From Sedimentibacter acidaminivorans (lineage in GTDB: Bacteria > Bacillota > Clostridia > Tissierellales > Sedimentibacteraceae): a DNA stretch of 64,000 nt. The position numbers and the translations under genes were made by a program. Every line of letters begins with the position of its first letter. The first letter of the stretch is position 1. The stretch spans positions 62,001 through 126,000 of the forward strand of contig NZ_JAGGKS010000006.1 of the NCBI RefSeq assembly GCF_017873955.1. The letters run 5' to 3'. Under the pieces are notes generated by a model. It did no database searches, was not told where the DNA came from, and was given only the letters and a program-made list of their open reading frames with translations. Shown piece after piece: positions 29,828-38,604 of this stretch.

Positions 29828-30799
29828 ATGAGCGAAGAATTATTAAAGTTAAATAAATTATATGTTGATTATAAGGTTAAAGAAGGATATTTGTCTGCAG
29901 TGAAAAAAGTTTCTTTTTCTATAAATAAAGGGGAAATATTTGCTATTGTAGGAGAATCTGGATGTGGAAAATCCACAATTGCCCATTCTATTTTACGTCT
30001 TTTACCTGAACATAACGAAATAATAAAAGGAAATATATTTTTTAATGGAGAAGATCTACATGAATATACGGATAAACAGCTTGAGAGCATCCGTGGAAGA
30101 GAAATAGGAATGATTTTTCAAAATCCTCTCGATTCCCTTAATCCTGTGTATACTACTGGGTTTCAGGTAGCAGAGGGAATAATGCTTGACAATGTTTCAA
30201 AACAAGAAGCGTGGAATAGAGTTATAAATTTATATAATGATGTTAAAATGCCTGACGCAGAGAAACGTGCAAAAAGCTTTCCACATGAATTATCGGGAGG
30301 AATGAGACAGCGTGTAATGATAGCCATGATGCTTTCTAGAACACCACAATTACTAATTGCAGATGAACCTACTACAGCACTTGATGTTACCATTGAAGCA
30401 CAAATTTTAAATATAATAAAAACACTTAGAGATGAATATAATACGGCAGTTATGTTGATTACTCACAATTTTGGTTTGGTCGCAGAGGTTGCTGATAAAG
30501 TTGCAGTAATGTATGCAGGAGAAGTGGTGGAGCAAGGAACAGTGTTTGATATATTTGACAATCCTAAACATCCTTATACTAAATTACTTATGAAATCGCT
30601 ACCAAGAAAAGCAAAATCAGAAGGGCGTTTACAGACCATAAATGGTAGCGTTCCAAGATTGACTGAGAACAAACCTGGTTGTAGATTTGAAAATAGATGT
30701 CCATATGTAATGGATATTTGTAAAATAAAAGATACAGAAAGAAGAATAGTTACAGAATCGCATTTCTTTAATTGTCATTTAGAAAAGGGAGGTGAGTAA
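29828..30799 (+). CDS. dppD: Peptide ABC transporter ATP-binding protein (DppD-like)
   Basis: This 323-residue ATPase has Walker [10 protein letters not shown], signature LSGGMRQR and Walker [13 protein letters not shown]. The C-terminal oligopeptide/dipeptide transporter domain carries the Cys motif [15 protein letters not shown]. Such Cys motifs in DppD-type subunits can hold an Fe-S cluster. It acts as a heterodimer with the DppF-like subunit at the cytoplasmic face. Confidence 0.92.
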   Translation: MSEELLKLNKLYVDYKVKEGYLSAVKKVSFSINKGEIFAIVGESGCGKSTIAHSILRLLPEHNEIIKGNIFFNGEDLHEYTDKQLESIRGREIGMIFQNPLDSLNPVYTTGFQVAEGIMLDNVSKQEAWNRVINLYNDVKMPDAEKRAKSFPHELSGGMRQRVMIAMMLSRTPQLLIADEPTTALDVTIEAQILNIIKTLRDEYNTAVMLITHNFGLVAEVADKVAVMYAGEVVEQGTVFDIFDNPKHPYTKLLMKSLPRKAKSEGRLQTINGSVPRLTENKPGCRFENRCPYVMDICKIKDTERRIVTESHFFNCHLEKGGE

Positions 30800-30801
30800 T
30801 A

Positions 30802-31785
30802 ATGAGCGAAGCAGTAATTGAACTAAACAATCTAAAAAAATATTTTAAAATAAATATAGGAATAAAAAATAAAAAGGCATATGTGAAAGCAGTAGATGGT
30901 GTTACTCTTACCATCAATAAGGGAGAAATTGTTGGTTTGGTAGGAGAATCAGGAAGTGGAAAAACTACTTTGGCAAGAGTACTTCTAAATCTTACAAAGC
31001 CTACAGATAGCCATGTTGTGTTTAATGGAGTAAATTTATCAAAGGCTACTAGCAAGGAAATGAAAAAATTTCGTACTGAAGTTGCGGTTGTTTTTCAAGA
31101 TCCAGCATCAAATTTGAATCCTCGTGACACAGTTATGAATTCAATTATGAGACCAATGATACTACATGGAATATCAAAAAAAATAGCAAAGCAAAAAGCA
31201 ATAGATTCTTTGGAACTAGTTAAAATGGATTCAAGATATCTCAATAGCTATCCACATCAATTATCGGGAGGTCAATTGCAACGTATTGCCATTGCACGAG
31301 CATTGGTACTTGACCCTAAAGTAATGATATTAGATGAGCCTACGTCTGCCCTTGATATTTCAGTACAGGCACAAATACTAAATTTGCTCCTTGATTTACA
31401 AGAGAGTCTTGGTCTGACATATCTTGTTATTACCCATGACTTGAATGTAATAAGATATATAAGCGATAGAGTAGCAGTAATGTATTTAGGCAAGCTTGTG
31501 GAATTTGGTCCTACAAAGGAAATAATAGAAAATCCGAAGCATCCATATACAGAAGGTTTGATGGCAGCATCTCCAATACTTAATCCTCATGATAGGGATA
31601 AAGAAAAGTATTTAATGCAGGGAGATCCTGGAAGTTTAATTAATTTGCCAACAGGATGTCACTTCCATCCAAGATGTCCTTATTATACAGAACGTTGTCA
31701 GAATGAACAACCTCAAAATATAATACTTTCTAATGGACATCAAGTAACTTGCTTTAAATATGAGTTATTTGGAAAAAATTCTTAG
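30802..31785 (+). CDS. dppF: Peptide ABC transporter ATP-binding protein (DppF-like)
   Basis: This 327-residue ATPase has Walker A GESGSGKTT, signature LSGGQLQR and Walker B MILDEPTSALD. A C-terminal domain with GCHFHPRCPYYTERCQNE follows. It is two bases after dppD and preceded by GGGAGGTGAG. It completes the transporter ATPase pair. Confidence 0.92.
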   Translation: MSEAVIELNNLKKYFKINIGIKNKKAYVKAVDGVTLTINKGEIVGLVGESGSGKTTLARVLLNLTKPTDSHVVFNGVNLSKATSKEMKKFRTEVAVVFQDPASNLNPRDTVMNSIMRPMILHGISKKIAKQKAIDSLELVKMDSRYLNSYPHQLSGGQLQRIAIARALVLDPKVMILDEPTSALDISVQAQILNLLLDLQESLGLTYLVITHDLNVIRYISDRVAVMYLGKLVEFGPTKEIIENPKHPYTEGLMAASPILNPHDRDKEKYLMQGDPGSLINLPTGCHFHPRCPYYTERCQNEQPQNIILSNGHQVTCFKYELFGKNS

Positions 31786-31844
31786 AATATACTGAATAGA
31801 TAAACTATTCATATATTATAAATTAAAATTATAGGAGGAATAAA

Positions 31845-33458
31845 ATGAAAAAAAATAAGATAATTACACTTATTTTAATTGTTGCTTTAGTACTTTCTCT
31901 CTTGAGTTTTACTGGCTGTAGTGATGGAAGTAAGGTTTCTAATGAATTGGCAGAGGGACAAACATTGATAATTCAGGACTCTGCTTGGGAAGGTGTAGAT
32001 CTTTTCCAAGTATCTTCTTGGAATGACATGCAATGTCTGTTAGCAGATCCTATTCTTGAAAAAGATCCGGAAACAGGAGCGGTTCTTCCAGGAATTGCTT
32101 CAGATTCTCAATGGAGCGAAGATGGTCTTACATGGACACTTACTTTTCCCGAAGGAATGAAGTATTCCACAGGTGAACAAGTTGAACCTGAGGATTTCAT
32201 TGCAAGTGTTGAATATGGTTTAGAAGTAAGTCCATATGCAGATGGTTATAGAGCTATTGAGTCAATGGAAGTTGATGGACGTAATGTCATTGTTAATTTA
32301 AGCGAATATCAAGCAGATATGCAGTATAATTTTCAAAGTTGTTTTGTAGGTTTAATTGATAAAGATGAAATTGATAATATGTCTGCTGACGATAAACTTT
32401 GGGGTTGCCATCCATATGGTGCATACTATCTTGATGAATATCAGCCAGGAGCATTTGCAATTTTGAAAGCTAATGAAGGATATAAAACAAACAACCCTAT
32501 GTTGAAAAATCAAGGATCTTCTCCTGTAAAAACTTTAAAAGTAGTGTTCACTGGAGAGGATTTTACATTTGCTCAAGGTGTTAAAAATGGTGACTATGAT
32601 GTTCTTTCAACAGTACCTTCAGAATACTACGACGAGTTAAAAGCTGCAGATAATATTGATATATTTGAAGCTTATGGTGCAGAAGTTAATTACGTAGAAC
32701 TCAATATGACTGATTCTCTTTTCCAGGACATTAACATTCGTAAAGCAATTATTCATGCTATCAGCAGAGATAATTTAGCGAAGTATTTAAGTGAATTTGA
32801 AACGCCTGCATATAGCTTAGTTTTAAAAAAATGTTTAAACTATTCAGATAAAGCAGTTGATTACTATAAATCTAATTATGGATATGATACGGATAAGTCA
32901 AAGCAATTATTAGCTGATGCTGGATGGAAAGATACAAATAATGATGGATTTATAGATAAAGATGGAAGTAATTTTGTATTTGAATTTAATTGCAGAGACT
33001 CGGAAACAGCAAAGAAGGTTGCACAATCTCTTCAAATTGATCTTAAGGCAGTTGGAATCGACATGCAAATAAAAACACAAAACTGGTCATATGTAAATCA
33101 AGATGTAGTTGATGGTAACTTCCAAATGGGTTATTTAGGGTTAGGTTGGTCAGAACCGTTCTTATTAGTTGATAATTTTTGTAATAGAAATGTGGAATGT
33201 ACTAATCCGGATCCTGAAAAATACAATGAGATGGTAGCTAAAGCCAGAAAAACAGTTGATTATGATGAAATAACTGAGCAGATTACTGCTATTCAGAAAA
33301 AACTATTTGATTATTGTACAATTATTCCTCTTATAGATAACAACGGATATCGTTGTTGGAGATCTGAGATAAAAGGAATTGTACATACGCCTACAGGTGG
33401 ATTCTATCTTGGTGATGTGGTTACTGATGCAGATGGTAATTTCAAAAATGTTAAATAA
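31845..33458 (+). CDS. dppA: Peptide-binding lipoprotein of the ABC transporter (SBP family 5)
   Basis: This 537-residue extracytoplasmic solute-binding protein has a lipoprotein signal peptide ending in SFTGC, so Cys25 would be lipidated. The family 5 fold is clear (DPILEKDPETGAVLPGIA, WTLTFPEGMKYSTGEQVEPEDF). It captures peptides outside the membrane and delivers them to the DppBC-like pair. It is the last gene of the operon, 60 bp after dppF with its own AGGAGG site, and is followed by a terminator. Confidence 0.92.
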   Translation: MKKNKIITLILIVALVLSLLSFTGCSDGSKVSNELAEGQTLIIQDSAWEGVDLFQVSSWNDMQCLLADPILEKDPETGAVLPGIASDSQWSEDGLTWTLTFPEGMKYSTGEQVEPEDFIASVEYGLEVSPYADGYRAIESMEVDGRNVIVNLSEYQADMQYNFQSCFVGLIDKDEIDNMSADDKLWGCHPYGAYYLDEYQPGAFAILKANEGYKTNNPMLKNQGSSPVKTLKVVFTGEDFTFAQGVKNGDYDVLSTVPSEYYDELKAADNIDIFEAYGAEVNYVELNMTDSLFQDINIRKAIIHAISRDNLAKYLSEFETPAYSLVLKKCLNYSDKAVDYYKSNYGYDTDKSKQLLADAGWKDTNNDGFIDKDGSNFVFEFNCRDSETAKKVAQSLQIDLKAVGIDMQIKTQNWSYVNQDVVDGNFQMGYLGLGWSEPFLLVDNFCNRNVECTNPDPEKYNEMVAKARKTVDYDEITEQITAIQKKLFDYCTIIPLIDNNGYRCWRSEIKGIVHTPTGGFYLGDVVTDADGNFKNVK

Positions 33459-33488
33459 GATTTATTAAATATATTAATGTATAGATAT

Positions 33489-33517
33489 AAAAGCAAGAGG
33501 TTTACACTCTTGCTTTT
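33489..33517. terminator. Terminator between dppA and the convergent peptidase gene
   Basis: AAAAGCAAGAG and CTCTTGCTTTT form a perfect 11-bp stem with a 7-nt loop. A and T tracts on both flanks suit termination from both sides. Confidence 0.88.
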
Positions 33518-33547
33518 AGTTATATGGATTCATTTTATGAATGTATA

Positions 33548-34573
33548 CTATAAATAGTCTCTTAATCCTTTGACCTTTTTATTCAAATATCCAACTGTGG
33601 TTTTGGCGTGATAAAGTGAGCTTATAATAGCTTCTTCAACTGCCTCTACTGAAGCTTCAAAAACCTTGTCTATGTTATCGTCAAAGAACATCTTTGTTTC
33701 AATAATATCTTTATCACTATAGTGAGGAACACGATTTGTAGTAGTAAATGCTATAGCAATATCTCCACTACCATTTCCCATATAGGAGCCTGTTCTTCCA
33801 AGGGATATGGCAGACCGTTTAGCTACCCTTTTTAATTGTCTTTCAGAAAGAGGTATATCTGTGCCAATAATTATAATTATAGACCCTTGATCTTTGTCTT
33901 CGTCTTGAATTTCTTTTATTTTTTTTCCTATATGGTTACAACCAATTATCAAATTTCCGGAAGAACCGAAATTTGACATTACCAAAGCGCCAATAGTAAA
34001 TTCTTTTCCATCAACATCAATAAGTCTTGAGGAAGAGCCTATACCTCCTTTTACACCAAGGCAACACATTCCAGTTCCGCTACCTACAGCACCTTCTTCA
34101 AAATCTTCCAAAGGGGAATTTAAAGCTTTAAGCACATCTTCTTCTGTTACGTGAAGACCTCGAATATCATTTAACCTACTATCATTGCATTCTGTAACCA
34201 GACAATTTACTGTTCCAGTTGTAACACCTATATCTTTGTTTTGTTCTAGCATATATTTTGTTAAAGCTGTAGCTGCTGTTCCAACACTAAGAGTATTGGT
34301 CATGATAATTGGAGTTTCAATTGTACCTAATTCCTCTATTTGTAATAGTCCTATACTTTTCCCAAAACCATTTAAAATATAAGTGGCTGCCATTACTTTG
34401 TCTTGAAAAATATTACCTTCATGAGGAAAAATAACAGTAACACCTGTATTAATATTTTCTTTTTGTAAAGTTATGTTTCCAATTTTCACACCTTTTACAT
34501 CTGTAATTAGATTTTTTTTACCTTTTTTATACTTTTCATATAAATTTAAGCCACTTTTACTTGGTAAACCCAT
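33548..34573 (-). CDS. DmpA/BapA-type P1 family peptidase (S58)
   Basis: This 341-residue protein belongs to the self-cleaving N-terminal nucleophile family of L-aminopeptidase/D-esterase DmpA and beta-aminopeptidases. The motifs VKGGIGSSSRL, GALVMSNFGSSGNL and GSIIIIIGTDIPLSERQLKR are present. By family comparison, cleavage should fall between Gly230 and Ser231, making Ser231 the nucleophile of the beta chain. DmpA enzymes release N-terminal L- or D-residues, and relatives act on beta-amino-acid peptides. No signal peptide is seen. A sigma-54 promoter at 34649-34665 suggests joint control with the convergent dpp operon. Confidence 0.9.
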   Translation of the reverse strand: MGLPSKSGLNLYEKYKKGKKNLITDVKGVKIGNITLQKENINTGVTVIFPHEGNIFQDKVMAATYILNGFGKSIGLLQIEELGTIETPIIMTNTLSVGTAATALTKYMLEQNKDIGVTTGTVNCLVTECNDSRLNDIRGLHVTEEDVLKALNSPLEDFEEGAVGSGTGMCCLGVKGGIGSSSRLIDVDGKEFTIGALVMSNFGSSGNLIIGCNHIGKKIKEIQDEDKDQGSIIIIIGTDIPLSERQLKRVAKRSAISLGRTGSYMGNGSGDIAIAFTTTNRVPHYSDKDIIETKMFFDDNIDKVFEASVEAVEEAIISSLYHAKTTVGYLNKKVKGLRDYL

Positions 34574-35127
34574 AATAGTTACCTCCTTTAAAATATTGAA
34601 TGTAAAGCAGATTATATATATTATAAATATTTCTTCTCAAGTATACTTTGCAAATATCGTTCCAATTTTGTAAAAAAAATATAAAAGAAGAATTTGGTAT
34701 TATTATAAACTAATAAATAAGATTTTAAAACACATATTCTAATTAATATTATTTATTAGAAAAGTATTCGACCTATTTACTCTTATTTAATATACATTTA
34801 GTCCTATTTAAACCAATTAGTTAGGATATTTACATAAGAATTTTTACTTAAATAAAATTCTTTTAACTGTTTAGAAAAATGACTCAACATTTTCTAATTT
34901 TGAAAGTGGTGGTATTTAAATAACTATAACTTCATTAGGAATATATAACTTATAATAATTTATATTTATTAAAAATTTAATATTATCAAAAAAATGTTAT
35001 AAAGTATATAGTATTTGATATACCAATTTATTAAATTTTATTGAGTAAAATTATTAAAAAGTTACTATGTTTTTTATAGAGAATAAGGTATAATCATTAT
35101 AGCAATTTGTAGTAAGGAGGGCATGAA
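34574..35127. promoter_or_regulatory. Intergenic region between the divergent dmpA-like gene and lrgA
   Basis: This 554-bp very AT-rich region holds the sigma-54 promoter of the peptidase (34649-34665, annotated separately). An inverted repeat TTCTAAT/ATTAGAA at 34737-34761 lies about 80 bp further upstream and is a candidate activator site. At the right end is a likely lrgA promoter with TATAAT at 35089-35094 and a poor -35. I see no open reading frame or structured RNA in the middle (34770-35050). Confidence 0.5.
34649..34665 (-). promoter_or_regulatory. Sigma-54 promoter of the DmpA-type peptidase gene
   Basis: On the minus strand TTGGAAC, GATAT, TTGCA has exact GG-N10-GC spacing (GG at 34662-34663, GC at 34650-34651). 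The predicted start is near 34638, about 65 nt before the ATG. The core closely resembles the thiolase promoter at 61161-61177 (TTGGCAC, GATAT, TTGC). Confidence 0.75.
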
Positions 35128-35511
35128 ATGCAAAAAATCATCAAGATACTGTTGCAAATAGCAATAATCTATGTAATATATATCATAGGAAATTATATAA
35201 GTAAAATTATTTCACCTATTATAATTATTCCAGGTAGTTTGATAGGGATGATGATATTATTTATTTTTTTGTGCACAAACATTGTAAAATTATCTATGAT
35301 TGTGGATACAGGAAATTTTTTATTAAAGTATATGGGGCTTTTTTTTGTTCCATTAGTAGTAGGGATTATGGATTCGTTTGAATTAATTCAAGATAATTTT
35401 CTACAGTTGTTAATCATATTAGTAATTTCATGCATATCTGTAATGTTTGTATCATGTAAGGTTACGGATTTATTAATTATTTTTTTTAGAAAGGAACAAA
35501 ATTATGATTAA
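35128..35511 (+). CDS. lrgA: CidA/LrgA family holin-like protein
   Basis: This 127-residue membrane protein has four hydrophobic segments and the family motif IIPGSLIGMMILFIFL. The MGLFFVPLVVGIMDS region follows. LrgA/CidA proteins form holin-like membrane complexes affecting murein hydrolase activity and, in some bacteria, pyruvate uptake. It overlaps lrgB by 8 bp. No LytSR-type regulator is next to it. Confidence 0.88.
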   Translation: MQKIIKILLQIAIIYVIYIIGNYISKIISPIIIIPGSLIGMMILFIFLCTNIVKLSMIVDTGNFLLKYMGLFFVPLVVGIMDSFELIQDNFLQLLIILVISCISVMFVSCKVTDLLIIFFRKEQNYD

Positions 35512-36193
35512 TGAAATATTTTCAGCTTTGTTTTTCATTGTAGCAACAATAATTATATATATGTCTTTTAATAAATTGTACCTTAATATAAAATCACCGA
35601 TACTAAACCCAGTTTTAGTATCATCATGTTTTATTATTTTATTACTAATTTTATTTAAAATTCCATATCCTACATATAATAAGGGTGGCAGAGCAATAAC
35701 AAGCTTACTAGGTCCATTAGTAGTTGTATTGGCTATACCACTTTATAAAAACAGACAGGCTTTAATGAAGAATTTCATACCTATTATGGGCGGTATTTTT
35801 GCTGGAATAGTAACTACCTTTATAACAGTTGTTCTTTTATGTAAAATGTTTAATATTAAATATTCAATAATGTTATCATTGTTTTCAAAATCTATTACAA
35901 CTCCAATGGCTGTAGAAGCTACAAAAATTCTTGGTGGAAGTGAATCTATAACTATAATTGCAGTTGCAATAACAGGAATACTTGGAGCTGGATTTGCACC
36001 TTTTGTAATAAAGTATGGTAAAATAAAAAATGATGTGGCAAAGGGATTAGGTATAGGTACATCGTCACATGCTATAGGAACTTCTAAAGCAGTTGAAATG
36101 GGAGAAGAAATTGGAGCAGCAAGTGGATTAGCAATAGCAGTTTCAGGAATAACAACTATTTTAATAATTATAGTAATACGCAATTTTATTTAA
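35504..36193 (+). CDS. lrgB: LrgB/CidB family protein
   Basis: This 229-residue polytopic membrane protein shows the LrgB signatures LLGPLVVVLAIPLYKNR, SLFSKSITTPMAVE and GIGTSSHAIGTSKAVEMG. It is the partner of LrgA in the holin/antiholin-like or pyruvate transport system. Its start overlaps lrgA and its ribosome site (AGAAAGGAA) lies inside that gene. Confidence 0.92.
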   Translation: MINEIFSALFFIVATIIIYMSFNKLYLNIKSPILNPVLVSSCFIILLLILFKIPYPTYNKGGRAITSLLGPLVVVLAIPLYKNRQALMKNFIPIMGGIFAGIVTTFITVVLLCKMFNIKYSIMLSLFSKSITTPMAVEATKILGGSESITIIAVAITGILGAGFAPFVIKYGKIKNDVAKGLGIGTSSHAIGTSKAVEMGEEIGAASGLAIAVSGITTILIIIVIRNFI

Positions 36194-36235
36194 GTGATAA
36201 ATAATGATTAGAAAATAAAATGGGAGGAAGTTATA

Positions 36236-36787
36236 ATGATTAATGCTAAAAAAATATATTTTTCTATTATAGAAAAGGAAGATATGCATTATTTATATCA
36301 ATGGTTTTCAGATACAAACTTTTTAAAATATTATGATTATGTACCTCCTGTACCACAAAGCAAAGATGAGGTTAATCAAACTTTTAATGATTATGAAACA
36401 AAAGATGAATCAGTAGTATTTGCAATAAGATTGAAATCAGATAATAAAATTATTGGTATAGCAGGGTTTGATGATATGGTTAAATCAAATAAAGTGGCAA
36501 CTCTTTTTATAGGTATAGGAGATAAAGAATTAAGAGGTAAAGGTTATGGAAATGAATCTCTGAAAATATTATTAGATTATGGATTTAATGATATGGATTT
36601 CTATAGAATTCAATTAAATGTTTTAGAATTTAATACTTCTGCAATAAAATTATATGAAAGAGCTGGTTTTAAAAGAGAAGGTGTATTTAGGGATTTTGTT
36701 CTAAGAAATAATCAAAGATACGATATGTTTTTGTATGGATTACTTAAACATGAATATAATTTTAATAATGAAAACCGCCTAAAGTAG
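36236..36787 (+). CDS. GNAT family N-acetyltransferase (RimJ/RimL-like)
   Basis: This 183-residue GNAT protein has the acetyl-CoA loop region GIGDKELRGKGYGNESLK (motif R/Q-x-x-G-x-G/A near residues 100-106). It ends with the family NTSAIKLYERAGFKREGVFRD. It acetylates an amine of unknown identity. Ribosomal-protein-type RimJ/L homologues also include small-molecule resistance enzymes. It is 43 bp after lrgB and its stop codon lies in the terminator stem-loop. Confidence 0.85.
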   Translation: MINAKKIYFSIIEKEDMHYLYQWFSDTNFLKYYDYVPPVPQSKDEVNQTFNDYETKDESVVFAIRLKSDNKIIGIAGFDDMVKSNKVATLFIGIGDKELRGKGYGNESLKILLDYGFNDMDFYRIQLNVLEFNTSAIKLYERAGFKREGVFRDFVLRNNQRYDMFLYGLLKHEYNFNNENRLK

Positions 36788-36803
36788 TCAGGCGGTTTTA
36801 AAT
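36771..36803. terminator. Terminator between the GNAT gene and trxA
   Basis: AAAACCGCCT and AGGCGGTTTT form a perfect 10-bp stem with a 9-nt loop containing the GNAT stop codon, followed by AAATTT. It can serve both convergent genes. Confidence 0.85.
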
Positions 36804-36832
36804 TTATATGATATATAACATATTATTATATA

Positions 36833-37156
36833 TTAAGCTATGTTAGCCTCAATCATGCTAGTAAAAGAATTAAGTGGTTTTACTCCAATTTCCTTTGCTG
36901 CAACATTACCATCTTTAAATAAAGTTACTGTTGGTATGCTTTGAATTCCATAGCGTATTGCAAGTTCTTGTTGGTCATCAACATCAACTTTTAATACAGT
37001 TATTTTTCCCTCATATTGTTCTGCAATTTTTTCAATAACAGGAGCAAGCATTCTGCAAGGTGAGCACCATGTAGCCCAGAAATCAACCAAAACTAATTTA
37101 TCCTTTTTAATAATATCATCAAATTCTTTTGTATTTTTTGGATATAATATATTCAT
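36833..37156 (-). CDS. trxA: Thioredoxin with a WCSPC active site
   Basis: This 107-residue thioredoxin fold has the active site FWATWCSPCRM (Cys31, Cys34) and the cis-Pro loop SIPTVTLF. The common thioredoxin sequence is CGPC; Ser in the second position should change redox potential or partner choice. It is transcribed after the flavin thioredoxin reductase-like gene (33-bp gap), which makes that enzyme its probable reductase in the cytoplasm. Confidence 0.93.
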   Translation of the reverse strand: MNILYPKNTKEFDDIIKKDKLVLVDFWATWCSPCRMLAPVIEKIAEQYEGKITVLKVDVDDQQELAIRYGIQSIPTVTLFKDGNVAAKEIGVKPLNSFTSMIEANIA

Positions 37157-37189
37157 TTTAAAAATCTCCTTATTTAGTTTTTAAATATT

Positions 37190-38050
37190 TTATTTTAATT
37201 TAATTTTATCTATTTTTTTAGCTGCATCTTGTGCAGCGATAAGACCTTCACTTACAGCTTTAGAAATTTGAAGTGGCTTTCCTGTACAATCTCCAGCAGC
37301 ATAAACACCTTCAATATTTGTTTCCATGGAGCTATTAACTGCAATAAATCCACCATCTAATTCTAAACCATCTATAAGTGCTGTTGGTGCTACAATTTCT
37401 CTTAACATAAAAACGGCATCAGTTTTAATTATTTTATCTCCGATAATTACACTTTCAACTTTTGTATTGCCATTTACTTCATCTATTGTTCCAGATATAA
37501 ATTCTATATTAGGATTTAGTTCCTTAGGTTGTTCGTTTTTAGAAACAAAAATTACTTTTACACCAATTTCATTTAGAAAATTAGCTTCTCTTGTAGCATC
37601 TTTACTTTGGTCCCAAACTACAGCAGTTTTATTTCTATACAACATTCCATCACATGTAGCACAATAGCTTACTCCGTTTCCAAGTAATTTAGATTCACCA
37701 GGTATTTCTTTAACTTTTGACATTCCCATAGCAAGAATTACTTTTTTAGCTTCAACAATTTCTCCATTGATATTGACCATGAAATGATCATAGAAGGGTA
37801 GTATATTTACAACCTTTTCATTTTCTATATGGACATTCATAGTATTTACATGTTCAACAAAACGATTCATTAATTCTTTTCCACTTATATTATAAAATCC
37901 TAAATGGTTGTCGATACGTTCAGCTTTTGCTAAATAATTTTCACTGCTAGAAAACAAACGTAGTGTTTTTCCTCTCGCTAAAGTGTTTACAGCTGCGGAA
38001 AGGCCTGCTGGACCAGCACCTATTATTGCAACATCAATTATATCACTCAT
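37190..38050 (-). CDS. FFTR-like flavin thioredoxin reductase without an NADPH site
   Basis: This 286-residue protein has the thioredoxin reductase fold. The FAD motif GAGPAGLSAA is at 11-20, redox-active CATC at 130-133 and the FAD C-terminal motif YAAGDCTGKPLQISKAVSEG at about 250-269. The NADPH-binding GGGxSA loop is replaced by VVWDQSKDA (144-152), and the HRRxxxR phosphate-binding motif is replaced by FVSKNEQP (168-175). In clostridia such proteins (FFTR) take electrons from ferredoxin and not NADPH. That donor is inferred here. Its gene lies between trxA and an HxlR regulator. Confidence 0.85.
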   Translation of the reverse strand: MSDIIDVAIIGAGPAGLSAAVNTLARGKTLRLFSSSENYLAKAERIDNHLGFYNISGKELMNRFVEHVNTMNVHIENEKVVNILPFYDHFMVNINGEIVEAKKVILAMGMSKVKEIPGESKLLGNGVSYCATCDGMLYRNKTAVVWDQSKDATREANFLNEIGVKVIFVSKNEQPKELNPNIEFISGTIDEVNGNTKVESVIIGDKIIKTDAVFMLREIVAPTALIDGLELDGGFIAVNSSMETNIEGVYAAGDCTGKPLQISKAVSEGLIAAQDAAKKIDKIKLK

Positions 38051-38077
38051 ATTTCACCTCAAATTAGTATATATTTA

Positions 38078-38512
38078 TCATTCTTTTGGTTCTTGAACAG
38101 AAATTTCGTTAATTTCAACAATTTTATTACAATTAGAACAGTAATAACGATGTACAACACTATGGTTGCATTCGTTGTGAACTAATTTTTTATAACATTT
38201 ATCTAAATATTTTTCTCCCCATAATATTAAACTATTAAAAACATCTTCCAGATCATAACCCTTTTCAGTTAAAGAATATTTATATCTAGGTGGATGAGTT
38301 TGGTATAACTCTCTTTTAATTAATTCATCATTTTCCATAGTCTTAAGTCTCTCAGACAATAAGTTTGTTGGTATTCCTTCTAGTCCATCTTGAATTTCTT
38401 TATATGTTTCATTACCAATTAACATTTGATGAAGAATAAGTAGAGACCATTTATCTCCTATGATGTTTAATGTTTGAGCAATATTACATGGCAAATTATA
38501 TTGATTTTTCAT
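38078..38512 (-). CDS. HxlR family regulator with a Cys-rich C-terminal tail
   Basis: This 144-residue winged-helix protein has the HxlR signature IGDKWSLLILHQML and GIPTNLLSERLKTME with wing RYKYSLTEKG. The usual HxlR domain ends near residue 105. Here about 40 residues follow, with Cys106, His112, Cys115, His117 and a CSNC motif at 125-128, which looks like a zinc ribbon or thiol switch. Cys9 is also present in the common redox-sensing position near the N-terminus. It probably controls the adjoining thioredoxin genes in response to thiol or electrophile stress. Confidence 0.88.
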   Translation of the reverse strand: MKNQYNLPCNIAQTLNIIGDKWSLLILHQMLIGNETYKEIQDGLEGIPTNLLSERLKTMENDELIKRELYQTHPPRYKYSLTEKGYDLEDVFNSLILWGEKYLDKCYKKLVHNECNHSVVHRYYCSNCNKIVEINEISVQEPKE

Positions 38513-38604
38513 TTGAATGCTCCTTGAGTACTATTTGACTATGCATATTTAATAATACTAATATTATTTTATTTTTATAAGATAATATACTAAATCACAC
38601 TTAA

